Shown in pieces: positions 22,227-34,140 of a DNA stretch of 64,000 nt. Under the pieces are notes generated by a model. That model was not told the DNA's origin and ran no database searches. It worked only from the letters and a program-made list of their open reading frames with translations. Position 1 is the first letter of the stretch; each line of letters begins with the position of its first letter. The position numbers and the translations under genes are program-made. The stretch comes from Gnetum montanum (taxonomy: Eukaryota > Streptophyta > Gnetopsida > Gnetales > Gnetaceae): NCBI GenBank assembly GCA_015680685.1, contig MNCI01010839.1, positions 44,404 through 108,403 of the forward strand. Reading direction: 5' to 3'.

Positions 22227-23334
22227 GAAGTCACTGGAAGTGGTTGGTTTGAGCTGGAGTTGGAATGAGATTCACCAAGTCACATTAATCATAAACCACA
22301 CAAGGGGTTGTACACCACCTTGTTCTTGGGATTCCATTCCACTTCTCTTCTTCCCATCCTTCTCTCCATTGTTCACCTCATTTCCAGTTGTATCATTGTA
22401 TATACTTTGGTTGATGCTTTGTTTTATTTTTGGTAAATTCTTACAGTTAAGACTTTAACTCTTATTCCAAAGGACATTCCAAGAGCCCATGGACTCTTTG
22501 AATATGGGATTGTCAAGGCATTAAGGGCATGAGCCTACTTTGGGGAGGACCCACTGACATTTCTATTTGGAAAATTAGTTAACTTCTTTTCCTTAACATT
22601 TTGCAATTAATTTTCTTTTTGTTCATTTCCATCTTGACATCCATTTGACCGATGCCACATTTGTCCCATTTCCTTATCTTTCCTACTCCTTTTCTTTCTC
22701 CATTCTAATGCTACCGGAGGTTCGCGATTAGTCATGGGGGTATGGGGCCTGATTTTTCGATTTTTATCCTAAGCCCCGAATTTTTTCATTTTTCTTCCTA
22801 ACCCCTACACCTTCGGTAGCCATTATCCACATTTTCTCGGATCCATATTAGCCATACCACAACTTAGCCAAGGAACTTACACCGAAGCAAGGTATGATTT
22901 ACTTAATGATTCAATTACCCTTGCTAATATATGATTGTGTTGTGGGTGTTGATGGCCATCATACAACAACGGAATGGATCTAGAGCAAACACTTGGAGTG
23001 GAGCAGCATTGAAGCCGCTATGCAAGGAGCAGAATTGATAATGCACTTACAGATGAACAGCAGAAGGTGCAATCTAGGCGTTGGTAGCAACAAGACTCTT
23101 CTCTCTTCTTCTCTTCTCTTCTCTCTCCCCTTTTCTCTCAGCTGCCAACTGTGGCTTGATGTCATTGTAATAAGGTGTTCACCCTTGTTGTCATGAACAC
23201 CAGTTTTTGTCAAGTCTTGTAATAAAGACCGTTCACATGTCATCCCATTAGTTCCATTTCCCCTAATAATCCCATACCTACCTGATATCATTGTAAGGAA
23301 CTCGAGGACGAGTTTTCATTCAGTCATGGGGGTA
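22227..23334 (+). other. Element F 3' non-coding region with two polypurine-like tracts
   Basis: No coding frame is recognisable. The sequence GTCATGGGGGTAT occurs twice, at 22731-22743 and at 23323-23335, the second abutting the 3' LTR and acting as polypurine tract. The first may be a central or relict tract. A CTCTTCTCTC-rich stretch lies near 23095-23140. Confidence 0.75.
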
Positions 23335-24376
23335 TGATGAGACGCGACCTGCATGTGCCGCGATATCGCGTCTTCCCCTGCGATATCGCGTACGCGATAT
23401 CGCGGTCCGCCGCCATATCTATAAATAAGAGGCGGCACTCCCTTCATTTCCCAATCCTGGCTAGAAGTAGCGAAGCTCTGGCAGATTGATCACTCCAGAG
23501 TTAGAATTTTTCCCATGTGCCCGCAGTAGGAGTCCTAGAGTGAACGGCTCTTTATTCGAGCAGCTTGTAACCTGAACCCAAGTTGTGTACGGCAATAAAG
23601 ACGAACTTGATTGGATAAACCTTGCAGTACATGGTTTTATTGTTGTTTATTTACTGCTTTCCTAGTGCGCACAAGTACGACTTGATTACGAGCGTCTACG
23701 GACGTGTACGGCTAGTCAAGGAATCGGCTGCTTGTCGCAACGCATGAGTACGACTTGATTACGAGCATTGGCTGCTTGGTAACCCAGTAGCGTATTCCAG
23801 GATTCTGCGCTTGGTAATCCCAGTGGTAGTCCAATGTGTACGGCTAGTCAAGGAATCGGCTACTCATTGCTAGGCTAGAACGTGTGATAAGTACGACTTA
23901 GTTACGAGCACCCACGGGTGTGTACGGCTAGCTAAGGAATCGGCTGCTTATCACACTTAAGCTAAATAGGTGCCTCAGTACGACCACTTCGAGCACTTGC
24001 GTTACGTGTGGTGATCCCAGTAACGATTAGCGTTTGGTAAGCCACAGTTGCATAGTTCAGGGTGTGTCCGGTAAGTGGGAACGGATGCTGACGCTAGTTA
24101 ATTTAGACTTAGGACATTAGTTAGAGTTAGCTTAGTTTCTCAACCCTTTCCTCTCATAGCTTAGAAGATAAACCTGAAAATACCAAAAAAATCACATACC
24201 TCAGACTTGCTTAACCATACACCGTGACACTTACAAGCAAGCCTGGGAAAACAACGAACGATTAACCCCAAGTGTTTCTTGTGGTGTTAAGGCATTTAGT
24301 CTGTGGAGTTCGACTGGATCGCACGTGCACGCTCGTATTCGTATGGTTGACTGTAGGGGTACCTCGCCACTCATCA
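23335..24376 (+). mobile_element. Element F 3' LTR
   Basis: 1042 bp, TGATGAG...ACTCATCA, followed by the CCTGG duplication. A perfect 24-bp palindrome built from GCGATATCGC words lies at 23380-23403, just upstream of the TATA box TCTATAAATAAG (about 23418-23429). It matches the 5' LTR closely apart from the two extra stretches there. Confidence 0.92.
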
Positions 24377-24381
24377 CCTGG
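24377..24381. repeat. Right target-site duplication of F (CCTGG)
   Basis: Second copy of the 5-bp duplication, directly after the 3' LTR end ATCA. Confidence 0.92.
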
Positions 24382-24517
24382 TAAACTCATCATTTTCACC
24401 GTAACAGCGTAGAGCCCACATCTAGAGCATAGAGTGATTTTGAGAGTAGAATGATTGTGCGAATAGGGACTGAAGTAATTCGACGTAGTAGCAGAGGAAG
24501 AGTTGGCAAGCAAGACA

Positions 24518-27500
24518 ATGGCTCCCAAAAAGGAACATAAGAACAGGCACTCATGAAGGTTAACGAGATAGAAAAAATCCTAGGGCGTGTCACACAAGTG
24601 CGCGTCACAGTTCAAGAGGAAACACCATTAGCCCAGTAGGCTACCATGCCTTCTCTATTTTTCCATGCCTCTATTATTATTCTTGCTTTTCTATAATTTT
24701 GTTTTATGATTCTTTTTTAGTTATTTTATTGTCATTGTTTTGGCCATTACACTAGCAATGTTGCCCCTTCGGCCGTGACGATGCACGGAAGCTATGCTAA
24801 CGTTACATGCAATGTTGCATAGACCGTCATCGCTGTGGCTGCTATTGTCATAGAGGTTTGGATGATTTGGGCCACCCGGCATGCAAATAGCATAGCGTAT
24901 GACCCTCAAGAGGGTTTGTCCATGTGACTGATGTGATAGTGTAACAGGTGTTCTATTACGGCATAATGGTAATCGCTTTGTTAGGTTGACTTGTTGTAAA
25001 GATTTGTGGTATGTTGTTGCTATGCCAAGTTGACTTTGCTACGCTATTGCCTTTGTATTTTTCCTTGCTACACTATGTGTAAAAAGAGAAAAATGCTATT
25101 ATATTTGCTAAATGCATTCTACTCGGACATGGTGTTAACATTTGCTATTATGCTGTGTAGGATAATGCTAAAGCCAATTTTGATTCTCCAAGAGATTGTA
25201 GGGGTCCTGTGCTACGTGAGCAAACCAATAGCCAATGTTCCTCCACCCCATGCATGTGTGGGACAGGAGGTAGTTTGGTTCTAGGAGGGGGCATGGGAGT
25301 TCCTACAATTTCTCCTCCAACACTTTAGTGTGATCGTTTAGTCATGCTTGGCGGAGGAGGTAGCAGCCGTCATAATAGAAACATTGTTGCCTGGGGAAAA
25401 TCGGGGTATTCTGCAATTTTTGACAAATGGCACTATTAGCAGCAGGTAGGGAGAAGGATCAAGTCAATGTCCCATAAATTTGAGGTATTTGGCTTGGATC
25501 TGGGATATGCCTGACTACAATTGCTACCATCCCTACAACACCTTTTTCATTGCACGTCATATGGGAACATGCTTCCAAAATCCACCAGGAACCATTTACA
25601 GTGGCAGTGGGTAAGTTTTGTAGCCATGCTCTGTTATGCTATGCAATACTTGCTACGCTAGCTAGATGTTAATAGTATCTTTTTGTTACTAGGTTTTTTA
25701 TCAATGAGGAGGGGCTTCATGGTGATATGGATATGTTGACCATAGCATAGATGGTGCTGCAAGAGTTTTCTTCTGTTGAGAACATGCACATAGGTGTGAT
25801 AGGTCAATGCGAGGGTGAGTACAACACCTATCCAACCTGGTACCCCAAGCTCTACAACAGATGCAATGATTTTGGTCGGTTGGATGAGGGATGGTCACCC
25901 TTTAAACCGATCACTATCGAAAAGGTTTTAGTTAAGCTTTTTCCATTCCTATTACCGTTTAAACTTGGTAAGCCAAACCGTGAACTATTGCATGTCCAAG
26001 TGTTGTTTCTATTTTCTTGTTTTTTTTTTGTATTTTTTGTGCTAACTACTTTTATGAAAACTTTTATAGGGGTGAAGAAGTCCTAGGAAGTTACGGTGAT
26101 TACCTCTGGGAGCCAGGAGGCCAACATCTACTTCAAGTATGGAGAGGTAGATGAGAGCCAACATTGGATATGCAGCATAGCCTTGGAATCCCTGATCAAG
26201 AATCTTCAGACCATTGGGCTCATGGATTTGTTCATGGCCCTGAATCCAAATGTCTTTGCCATTGAGATGCTCGCACTAGCGAACTTCTTTTCTAACAAGG
26301 TGGACCACTTCCACATCCATATACATGGTGTGTGGGTGGTCCTTGAAATCAATGACCAATTAATTGTGGACCTTTTTGATGTTCCTCCTGATGGTATCTC
26401 TATAGGGTCAAAGACTAAGAGAGAGCTAAACCATCAGAAGGAAGACATTGAGGATTGGATAGGGATTGTAAAAGAGTGAAAGGGGATCCCTATGGATAAG
26501 GTCAGGTCAAGATCTGCCAAAGAGGTTTATCCCATTTTTTGTGCTTGCACTTTCCCCCAGCTACTTTCCCAAGGAAAGATCCTTGGGATTGAGCAAGCTT
26601 GGGTAATGTGGGAGGTCATGGAAGACAGGGCTTGCAACAACAAGGCTAGGCATTTGTGCAAGGGCCTGCAAACTGAAATCATTGCACTTCATAAGAAGCA
26701 AGAGTCCAATTCTAATGTGCACTATGCCTTTTATATAGCCTACCTATGGCATTTCATAGAGTTTTTTTTAGTCCATGATAATGGAGCCTAGGTCATGCAA
26801 AACCACAACCATATTTCCAAACCGTGGATTTTCCAAATCCTACAAACCACCTAAGCCCAAAATTCCCCAGAAGCTATTGGGGAGTCATTTTCTATAATGA
26901 CTAAAGATTAGATGGCCCACAAAATTTGTGGCCCAAATAGCATAGGTGAGATGCCCTCTGTTGTTGCTGGTAGCGTATCGTAGGGGAAATGCCTCATTGT
27001 CAAAATGGTGGCCACTAAGTTGTAGCAAAAGAGACCTCAACCACTTGAGGAGACCCTCCGTGTGGAAGAAGAACAGGGGTAGAAACTATGTTTTAAGCTA
27101 TGCAAGATGCAACCCCCCATTGGTAAATGCCCATGTTTATGCTTATTTCTTTGCCTATCTTGCTAATGCCTACTACACTATGCCACGCTAGGTAGTATAG
27201 CATAGCGTAGCACCTACTTTAAGCTAATGTGTTTTATGCTAATGTGAACATGTTATTTTTGCTATCAGAGGAAGGAAAAGAAGAAGAATAAGAAGGTGAA
27301 GAGGAAGTGTCAGCCCCCAATTCAAGGGCAGCAAATAAAGATGCAGAGGCCCTAGCTACTGAGGAAAGGGTCCTAGTCAAGAGAGAGGAAGGGGATCCTG
27401 CCAATAAGGCACTCCTTCTGTAGAGGAAGACCTTTTCGACAATGAGGAAGAGGTTGGGGCCTCACGAAGGGAGATCCCAATTAATAAGGAAGAAATACAC

Positions 27501-29081
27501 ATCACTTGAGAAGGGACTTCTGTTGGAGGTCCTTCTATTGAATGCAGCCCAACATTAAGAGAGCATGCAAAGGGTAAGGACGTTGCCCTAGTTTTAAGCC
27601 AACAAGGAGGAGAACTGCAATTAGATGCTGGTCGGTTTGACAATATATTCGATGATATGTTGATAGGCGATCCCCCCATTATCACCCCTGACGGTTTACT
27701 GGGTAGGAGCCCCTACATTGTCATTCATGTTACTCACAGGTTTATTGTAGTCCTTCTTGGTCATTACTGATGCATTTGATTACATGATAGACTCCACTGT
27801 TAATGTTGCAAGACCTCCTTTGATATGCCTAGAACCATGGGCCGGGACCCCCAATAAACTTACATTCATGCAAGGGGTCATCAATGACATGATTAGTCAT
27901 CTCAGGCAGGTTGATCCTGATGTAGGTAAGTGAAGTAGCTATGCTAGGCTCTTTGAAGTTGCTACGCTAGACTGCTTGAGTGACTGGCTTTGCTACGTTA
28001 ATGTGACTAATGTGTTGTTCATGTGGTCATAGCCTCTCAACCCAAGTGGGACCCAACACAGGCATTGAAAGTTAGTGTCATGCCTACCTTCCCACCTGAA
28101 GTGGTCGAGGTGCCTTGTCGTGTATACGATGAGGTTAGCAAATGCACTTTGCACTTGGAACATTCCTTGTGGGAGAGTAGGCACATCAATGAGGATCTAT
28201 GGAAATAGGTCTAGAAGACTGAGAGAGAGAAAGCTGAGCTGAGAACTGAGGTGGGAGATCTCAAATCTAGGAATGAGTTTCTCCTGGCCCATGAGAACAA
28301 TGATTGTAGTTGATGCACGACTGTGATAGACTATGCTAGATATTGGACAATCGGGCAGTGCAAAAATAAGGCCACCAGAGAGATAATAGAGCAACAAATG
28401 CAAATGGACCTGTTAGCCCACAAGAACCAAGACTGGAAAGACTATGGCGCCAGGGCTTACGAGTTGGGGAAGACCCAGAAAAATCATAAGCACATGTATA
28501 AATTGGAACGTGCCACCTACTGCAAACTATATAGGGATGCTTCCATATAATCATTTACTTATAAGGAGTTCGTAAATGCCATTGGTGCTTCTGAGGCTTA
28601 TAACAAGTTCAAGGCACAGGTAAAGATCACTGAGTCTTCTGAATGGGAAGTGGACCTTCCCATAGGTGAGACCACTACTGCCTCCTTTTCTCCTAGACCG
28701 CCGAGATGGATGACCATTGAAAAGAAGAAAGCCACTACAAATGTTGGACCAAGAGATAGGCACTGGGCCGATATGATGGAGGATGAGATCTAGGAATGCC
28801 TCGGGCTTGGTTTGGACCACATACCCATTGAGAAAGAAGAGGGACCATCTTGGGTTAGTCATTCTCCATTATGCAAAGGTTTCATTTTTTTCTAGTTTTT
28901 ATGCATTCATGTCGCTAACTACTTCACTATTGCAATGCAAATTCAAGATGAAGGTGTAGGGCCCATTGAGGGTGGAAATGAGAATGTAGGTGAAGGTAAT
29001 GTAGAGGAAGGTGATGCAGAAGGAAATGATGCAGGGGAAAATGATGTAGATGAAGAGGATGTAGGCAAAGATGACCCATGA
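24518..29081 (+). pseudogene. Antisense split gene of element B: FCP1-like plus helical and coiled-coil regions
   Basis: Exons fitted by comparison with A and C: 24518-24636, 25161-25610, 25693-25977, 26070-27122, 27269-27702, 27791-27925, 28033-28853 and 28948-29081. Exon 1 starts ATGGCTCCC as in C but is frameshifted, and its donor is CAG|TAGG (G lost). The FCP1-like part reads EIVGVLCYVS, EFLQFLLQHFSVIV and NTFFIARHMGTCFQNPP, so both Asp motifs are gone. The helical region has VDHFHIHIHGVWVVLEIND and DLFDVPPDG, reminiscent of plant transposon-associated domains (tentative). A coiled coil (28323-28550) ends in QDWKDYGARAYELGKTQKN. The last exon is a Gly/Glu/Asp tail of about 40 residues. 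Fourteen of nineteen in-frame stops are TAG. Element F lies between its TATA box and first exon. Confidence 0.68.
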
Positions 29082-29880
29082 TAGCATCAGGTTTTGATTT
29101 TTTTGGATTTCTTAAAAAAAACTTGATTTTTTGAATTTTTGGAAACAATTGTTGCAAACATGGGCAATGCGATGTGAACTATTGAATGAAAAATGAAATT
29201 TTGGCAATTTTGGATGCTACACTAGCTTGTGTGTTATGTGTATTATCTATGAAATTGTTTTATGTTATGTTTTCATCTTATTTTTATGCCATCCAAAGCC
29301 ATTGCTAGTTTTAGGCCATTTCGGGCCCTTGCTAGTTTTAGGCCATTTTGGGCCTACACTAGTTTTAGGCCATTTCATGCCGCTTGACGTAACATAAACA
29401 GTAGAAATTTTACCAGTTTTAGGCCTTAGCTGGATATACATAGTTTTAGGCCATTTCAAGCCATCGCTAGTTTTAGGCCATTTTGGACCATTACTTGGGT
29501 AATGTAGTTTTAGGCCATTTTGGGCCATGCTTAGTTTTAGGCCATTTCGTTCCCTAGTGTAGTAATGAAATGATATGCTAACAATTTAAAGAATGGCTAA
29601 TTAATACCTAGCATAGAAGGGTGGATGTAAAATAAAATGGTAGTAAATGCACAAAGGATGCTAACTAAGCAAGAAGCAGTGGGGTTACTACGCTATGTGT
29701 AACTGCTTCTTGACCCATCTTTGGTTTAGGGTTTAGGGCCGAGATGATTTGCTACAAGCTTTGCCCATATCGTTTTCCTCTGCTTGGAAGGGCAACTCTA
29801 CCCATGCATTTTTGTGTTATGGACCAACAGGTTGGACTAATGTAGTGGGGTTGCTATGCTATGTGTAACTGCTTCTTGAC
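29082..29880. repeat. Spacer array S2 of B (29305-29555) and flanks
   Basis: 29305-29555 holds about eight units AGTTTTAGGCCATTTYGGGCC, more uniform than S1. 29555-29880 has a short direct duplication: a TGTGTAACTGCTTCTTGACC block occurs near 29695 and again near 29862, each followed by a similar GGTTGGG or GGTTTAGGG stretch. No gene is seen. Confidence 0.82.
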
Positions 29881-30850
29881 CTATCTTGGGTTGGGTGATG
29901 CGTAAGGCCAAGACTCTTTGCTACGACCTTCACCCATATCATTGTCCTCTTCTTGGAAGGGAAACTCTGCCCATGCATTTTTGTGTTGTAGACTGGTAGG
30001 TTGGGCTGGTCCTTTTGTCAAATAGTTAGTGTTTGCTAAGATAGATACCTCATTCTCAGAAGTTATTACTTCTGAGCCTTGTTCCTTATCCACATTATGG
30101 ATGGCTTGTGCTATCACCTCATCACCATGGATGCCCACCTCCCTACCTACATAGGGTAGATGGATTTCTTGGTGTATGGGTGAAGAGACAGCCCAAATTT
30201 GTGGTAACCATGACCTCCCCAAGATCAGGTTAAATCTGGACATCTCTTCAACCACGATGAACGTTGCATTCATGGGGAACTGGTTCCCTACCACAAAGTC
30301 AATGTGGACCATGCCCTTTACCATGACTCATGCCCTTTACCATGACTCATGCCCCATTAAACAACTTTAAACATGATGTTGTTGTGGGTCTAATCTAGTT
30401 GACCAAACCCAACTTGTCCACTATAGGGAAAGGAATGAAATTTTTTTCAGCCTCGTCATGGACGTCTACTCTTTGGATCTTATGTTGGTCGATCTGAATT
30501 ATGATAAACAAGGGTGTCGTGGTCACCTAACTCTTTCAGGGTCCTCCCTAATAGTATTATTGCAAAGTGTCAGTTGGCCTGGCTTTGGTTCTGCAGGTGC
30601 ATAAGGAAGTGAGACCAAGTGAATTTCTTTTTCTTTCACTGGCATGCTTTCGTCAACCGGAATTAACGTTAGCATGTAGACCAAAGCCTCATGATGTGCA
30701 GTAGATGTCATAACCAAGTTGTACAGGCTCAACGTAGTGTTTTTCTATTTCAAAGCCTGTTTGACTTGGGCAAGAGCATTTAAAAGGTCTTGGCCACCTT
30801 CTTGTTTGTTGCCTTTCTCCTCTTCTATTCATCCTAGGAGATGAATTTTT
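29881..30850 (-). pseudogene. Element B protease region
   Basis: Aligns with the proteases of A and C: FNLILGRSWLPQI, HQEIHLPYVGREV and the tail NAWAEFPFQEEDNDMGEG. The active-site loop has decayed to VHDEAEKN, losing the D-D-G triad, and a 24-base direct repeat of CCCTTTACCATGACTCATG near 30312-30352 shows local slippage. Upstream linker with LVMTSTAHHEALVYMLTLIP matches C. It cannot be active. Confidence 0.8.
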
Positions 30851-30999
30851 TGAGGAGGGACAGCCTCAGGTCTAGGTTCAGACCCTCTCGACCAAGGTGG
30901 CAAAAACTATGTAGGCCTAGCTATGTTTCCTTTAGGCAATGAGGGCATGGATGTAGGGGGTGAGAGCATAGGCTTGGAAGCATCTGGGATGGTACTTTC

Positions 31000-33732
31000 C
31001 CTCAAAGTCTCACTGGTGAAATGCACTTCCTGTTTCTTAGGACGAGAAGGCTATAAAGCTGTCTCATGCAGGGCAGGGCCTGCTAGATTGCTTGGCCCCT
31101 TGACAACAAATAGTGCTAATAGTGTCAATGCACACAGTGGTGTGGTTATGCTAATAGGTGGTGTAGGGGTAGATGCTTGGGGAATAGGTGATGTAGGGGT
31201 AGATGCCTGGGGAATAGGTGATGTAGGGGTAGATGCCCAGGGAGGGACTTATAAGACAAATGACCGTTACAGGTTTGGATTAGTTTTTGGTGATGCCGGT
31301 GTGCTACACTGAGGCAAATCGATCACAAACGGGTGTTGGGGTGGTCGAGGATTATTGTCAACACCGATGGTATTGATGATGTATCTAGCATTGTTGGCAT
31401 TGAGAGGATCCATGTAAATATGCAAGGATTGATTCTTAGGATGTACTGGATTGCTTTCGTCCAACACCAGTTTTCCCTAATTGATCATCCTTTGGATGTC
31501 ATCCTTTAATGCCATACAATAATCAGTGTTCTGACCACACTATTGGTGGTAGTCAAAGAACCGGTCTAGCCTAAAATCCTTAGGAACTAGGGGCTCATTG
31601 GGAAAGGCCAAGGAGGGGTTTCTAAGGAGCTCGCAATATTGCTAATGTTTCTTGGCTTCCTCTTCCAACATCCACTTGTGTTGGATGTACCCTGCTACTA
31701 GTAGTTTCTTTAGAATATTCAAAGGCTTAATAGACAACAGGGTATACTTCGAGTGATCTTTATGTTCAAAGTTCGGTGTAGGCACTACAGATGTTTCATG
31801 TGTATATGTGGAAGGTTGTGGTGCATTGCCCTACTTGGGCATGGGGTTAACTATTGTTGTGGCCAATTTCTTGCTGTTCTTGTTACTATTGTTATTGGGT
31901 TTGGCCTTGTTGGCCATAGTGGCCACTGTGGCTATTGTAGCATTACCCTTGTCCTTCTCCTTCTTTCTGAAGGTATTCTTGTATGCAACATAGGTTGGGT
32001 CTTTGCTTTCCTCAGCTGCATCATGAATGCTCTTAGTCTAAGCGAAATCTTGACTAAGAGTATGGGGAGCAAGATAGTATAGCCTAGACTTGATGAAGTC
32101 GTTCACTGCACCCTTGAAAATGGCCAGCAAATGGGCCTCTGCGATAGGCTCACAAGTTTCAGTAAGGGTAGTGCTCCACCGCTATATGAACTTTTGGACA
32201 GGCTCCAGTGGATCTTTTTTCACACTCATTAGTTGATCTAGTGTGACTTCTGGTCTCAAGTTGTACTTGAAACATGTCACGAACTAGGTCAGCGACTCTT
32301 ATAGGGTTGAAATGGAGGAGCATGGCAGTGCGCAATAGTAATTCAGGGCTTTTCCGGTCAAGGACATGGAAAAGACTCGAATGATCATGTGTGGACATTG
32401 TTACAGAAGAAGGTATTCAGACCTAAATGTAAAAAGATATGCATTGGGATTCCATTCCCCGTTGTATTTCATGAAATGGGAAAGTGACATCCCAGGAGGT
32501 AAGGTTAGTGTGGGGATTGTTGGGCTGATGTGATCATCCTGGTAGAAGTCCATGACTTCTACCATGTTAGACCCAATAGCCTTGAGGAATTTTATTTCCT
32601 CAATAAGGGTCTAGATAAGTTGGAATGCTTGGTCCAGACCTGGGGATGATGCAGATAGTTGGGGAATTGCTAAAGCAGCTCCCATCTATGGAGTGGTAGG
32701 GGCGGCAACGTGACCCATCGGTGGTGTCGTTGGGCTTACCCCTATAAAAGATGTTGCTTGTGATGTCCACCATCCAATAGGTGGTTCTGTTGGAGAAGTA
32801 GCCATACACTATGCTTGGGGGTAGGCCACTTATGTGGCTGGTGGAGTAGGCCATGGTCCCGCACCTAGTTGTACCGTCTATGGAACCTAGTATGTTTGGT
32901 GGCTAGTGTAGACAAACATTTGCATCGATTGTGGAATAGGTGGAGAAGTGAATGGGATCCACCATGTGCATGGGCCTGGGCCCACTACAGTTGGTGGGAT
33001 AGAGTTGAACACAAGAATGGAGGTGGAAGCCAAAGGTAACTGCAATGTAGGTATGTCATGGACGTAGGGTAGGGTAGCTGTAATTGCTGTGTGTTGTGAA
33101 GAAAATAGGGATTGATGAATAGTTTGCAGAAGGGTAGTTGCTATGGTTGAGATAGGAATGTAGGCATGTTGATACACCAAATGCATGGAATGGCTACCCA
33201 TATCCAGTGGAGTTATAGACTACAACTGTGTAGCTATGATTGTAAAGGGAGTAGCGATAGATAGTAGGTTCATCCAGAAGGATGGGGTAGGAGGGATGGT
33301 GGTAGGGTTGGTTTGATCCCCACCCCTACGCCCATCGAATTGGGAATCTAGCTCCTCCTATCCATCCTAGAAAGCCTCATCATGATGAGACATTATGTCT
33401 TGCATCTTGCCAATCCACTGATGTGATTGCGTTAGAGGAATAGAAATACTAGGGGTGGGAACAAATTCCTTCCAGTTGCAATGAGCGAACTCGAAGGCAC
33501 ATTTTTCTTTGAGCTCTTGTGTATAGAAGGGTAGGTTGTCTTACACCTTAGTGCAAAGGAAGTTGTACCATTCATATTGCTATGTCAAACCCTCAGGTCC
33601 CCAGTTTTGGATACTAAGGGATCGACATCGTCCTAGCACTAGGCTGAGTGGTTGTTCGGCACCTGTGATGCCTTGAACCATGACGGGAACCTCGATGTTA
33701 GAGGTAATAGTAGCAATGGTTGAAAAAGCCAT
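31000..33732 (-). pseudogene. gag: Element B gag
   Basis: Starts MAFSTIATITSNIEVP, aligned with MAFLNTAASTFNVEVS in C. Gag core at about 32560-32050: NAYLFTFRSE, FSMSLTGKALNYY, FVTCFKYNLRPEVTLDQL. Zinc-like motif decayed to FFDYHQ-stop-CGQNTDYC near 31530-31565, then LVLDESNPVHPKNQS. The middle is Pro/Ser/Thr-rich. A threefold in-frame-like repeat of GGGGTAGATGC near 31165-31235 lies close to its 3' end. Many stops. The 3' limit is approximate. Confidence 0.78.
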
Positions 33733-33789
33733 TGTAGTGAAGCTAAAAGGGGTTGCAAATGAAAGAAACAATGAGAGCTAATGGCAAAC

Positions 33790-34117
33790 GAAGGCTTTAT
33801 GTCCTGCAGGGTTCCCAAGGAACCATCATAGTGACCAATCTACACCACACAATATGTAAACAACCACACAAGAGTGTTGAGTTTATGCTAGTGCATATGG
33901 AGGTATAGAAAGCATGTAAGACTACCATAAAAACAAAGAATATGGTGGTGATTGTAGGCTTTATATCTTGTAGGGTTTCGAAGGAATCGTTGGAGCAACC
34001 GATCTGTACCACACGATGCGTGAACAACTGCAAGAGGGTGTCAAGTTCATGCTGGTGCATGTTGGGGTACAGAACACATACAAGACTACCATAAAACATG
34101 GAAAGGGCACCAAAAGG
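33790..34117. repeat. Leader repeats of element B, two copies of about 160 bp
   Basis: Copies start at about 33796 and 33956 (AGGCTTTATRTCYTG...AAGACTACCATAAAA). The same unit is present about five times in the C leader. They sit between the primer-binding site and gag. Confidence 0.85.
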
Positions 34118-34134
34118 CCCTCCTTCTAGACCGA
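34118..34134 (-). promoter_or_regulatory. Decayed primer-binding site of element B
   Basis: Minus strand TCGGTCTAGAAGGAGGG, 6 nt from the LTR; the C and A sites show the ancestral TGGCGCTAGAAGGAGGG. The TGGCGC end has mutated. Confidence 0.65.
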
Positions 34135-34140
34135 AAAAAT

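Larger units (their letters stand above)
17368..24376 (+). mobile_element. Element F: Athila-like LTR element, pol not visible
   Basis: 7009 bp including a 670-base run of N, flanked by CCTGG duplications. Two LTRs (17368-18518 and 23335-24376) start TGATGAG and end ATCA. Inside are a tRNA-Asp type primer-binding site, gag, a protease fragment, the N gap, about 1.1 kb of non-coding sequence and a polypurine tract. No RT, RNase H or integrase can be read, and 670 bases of gap could not hold them if its size is right. It is either a gag-only derivative or a gap of arbitrary length. It is the only element here with high LTR similarity, so it is among the youngest insertions. Confidence 0.9.

Noticed and set aside
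21423-22268. Long open frames across the N run
   Set aside because: They exist only because N codons hide stops; the coding content is the protease end at 21540.
29722-29740. Telomere-like TTTAGGG units
   Set aside because: Only two adjacent copies; far too few for an interstitial telomere.
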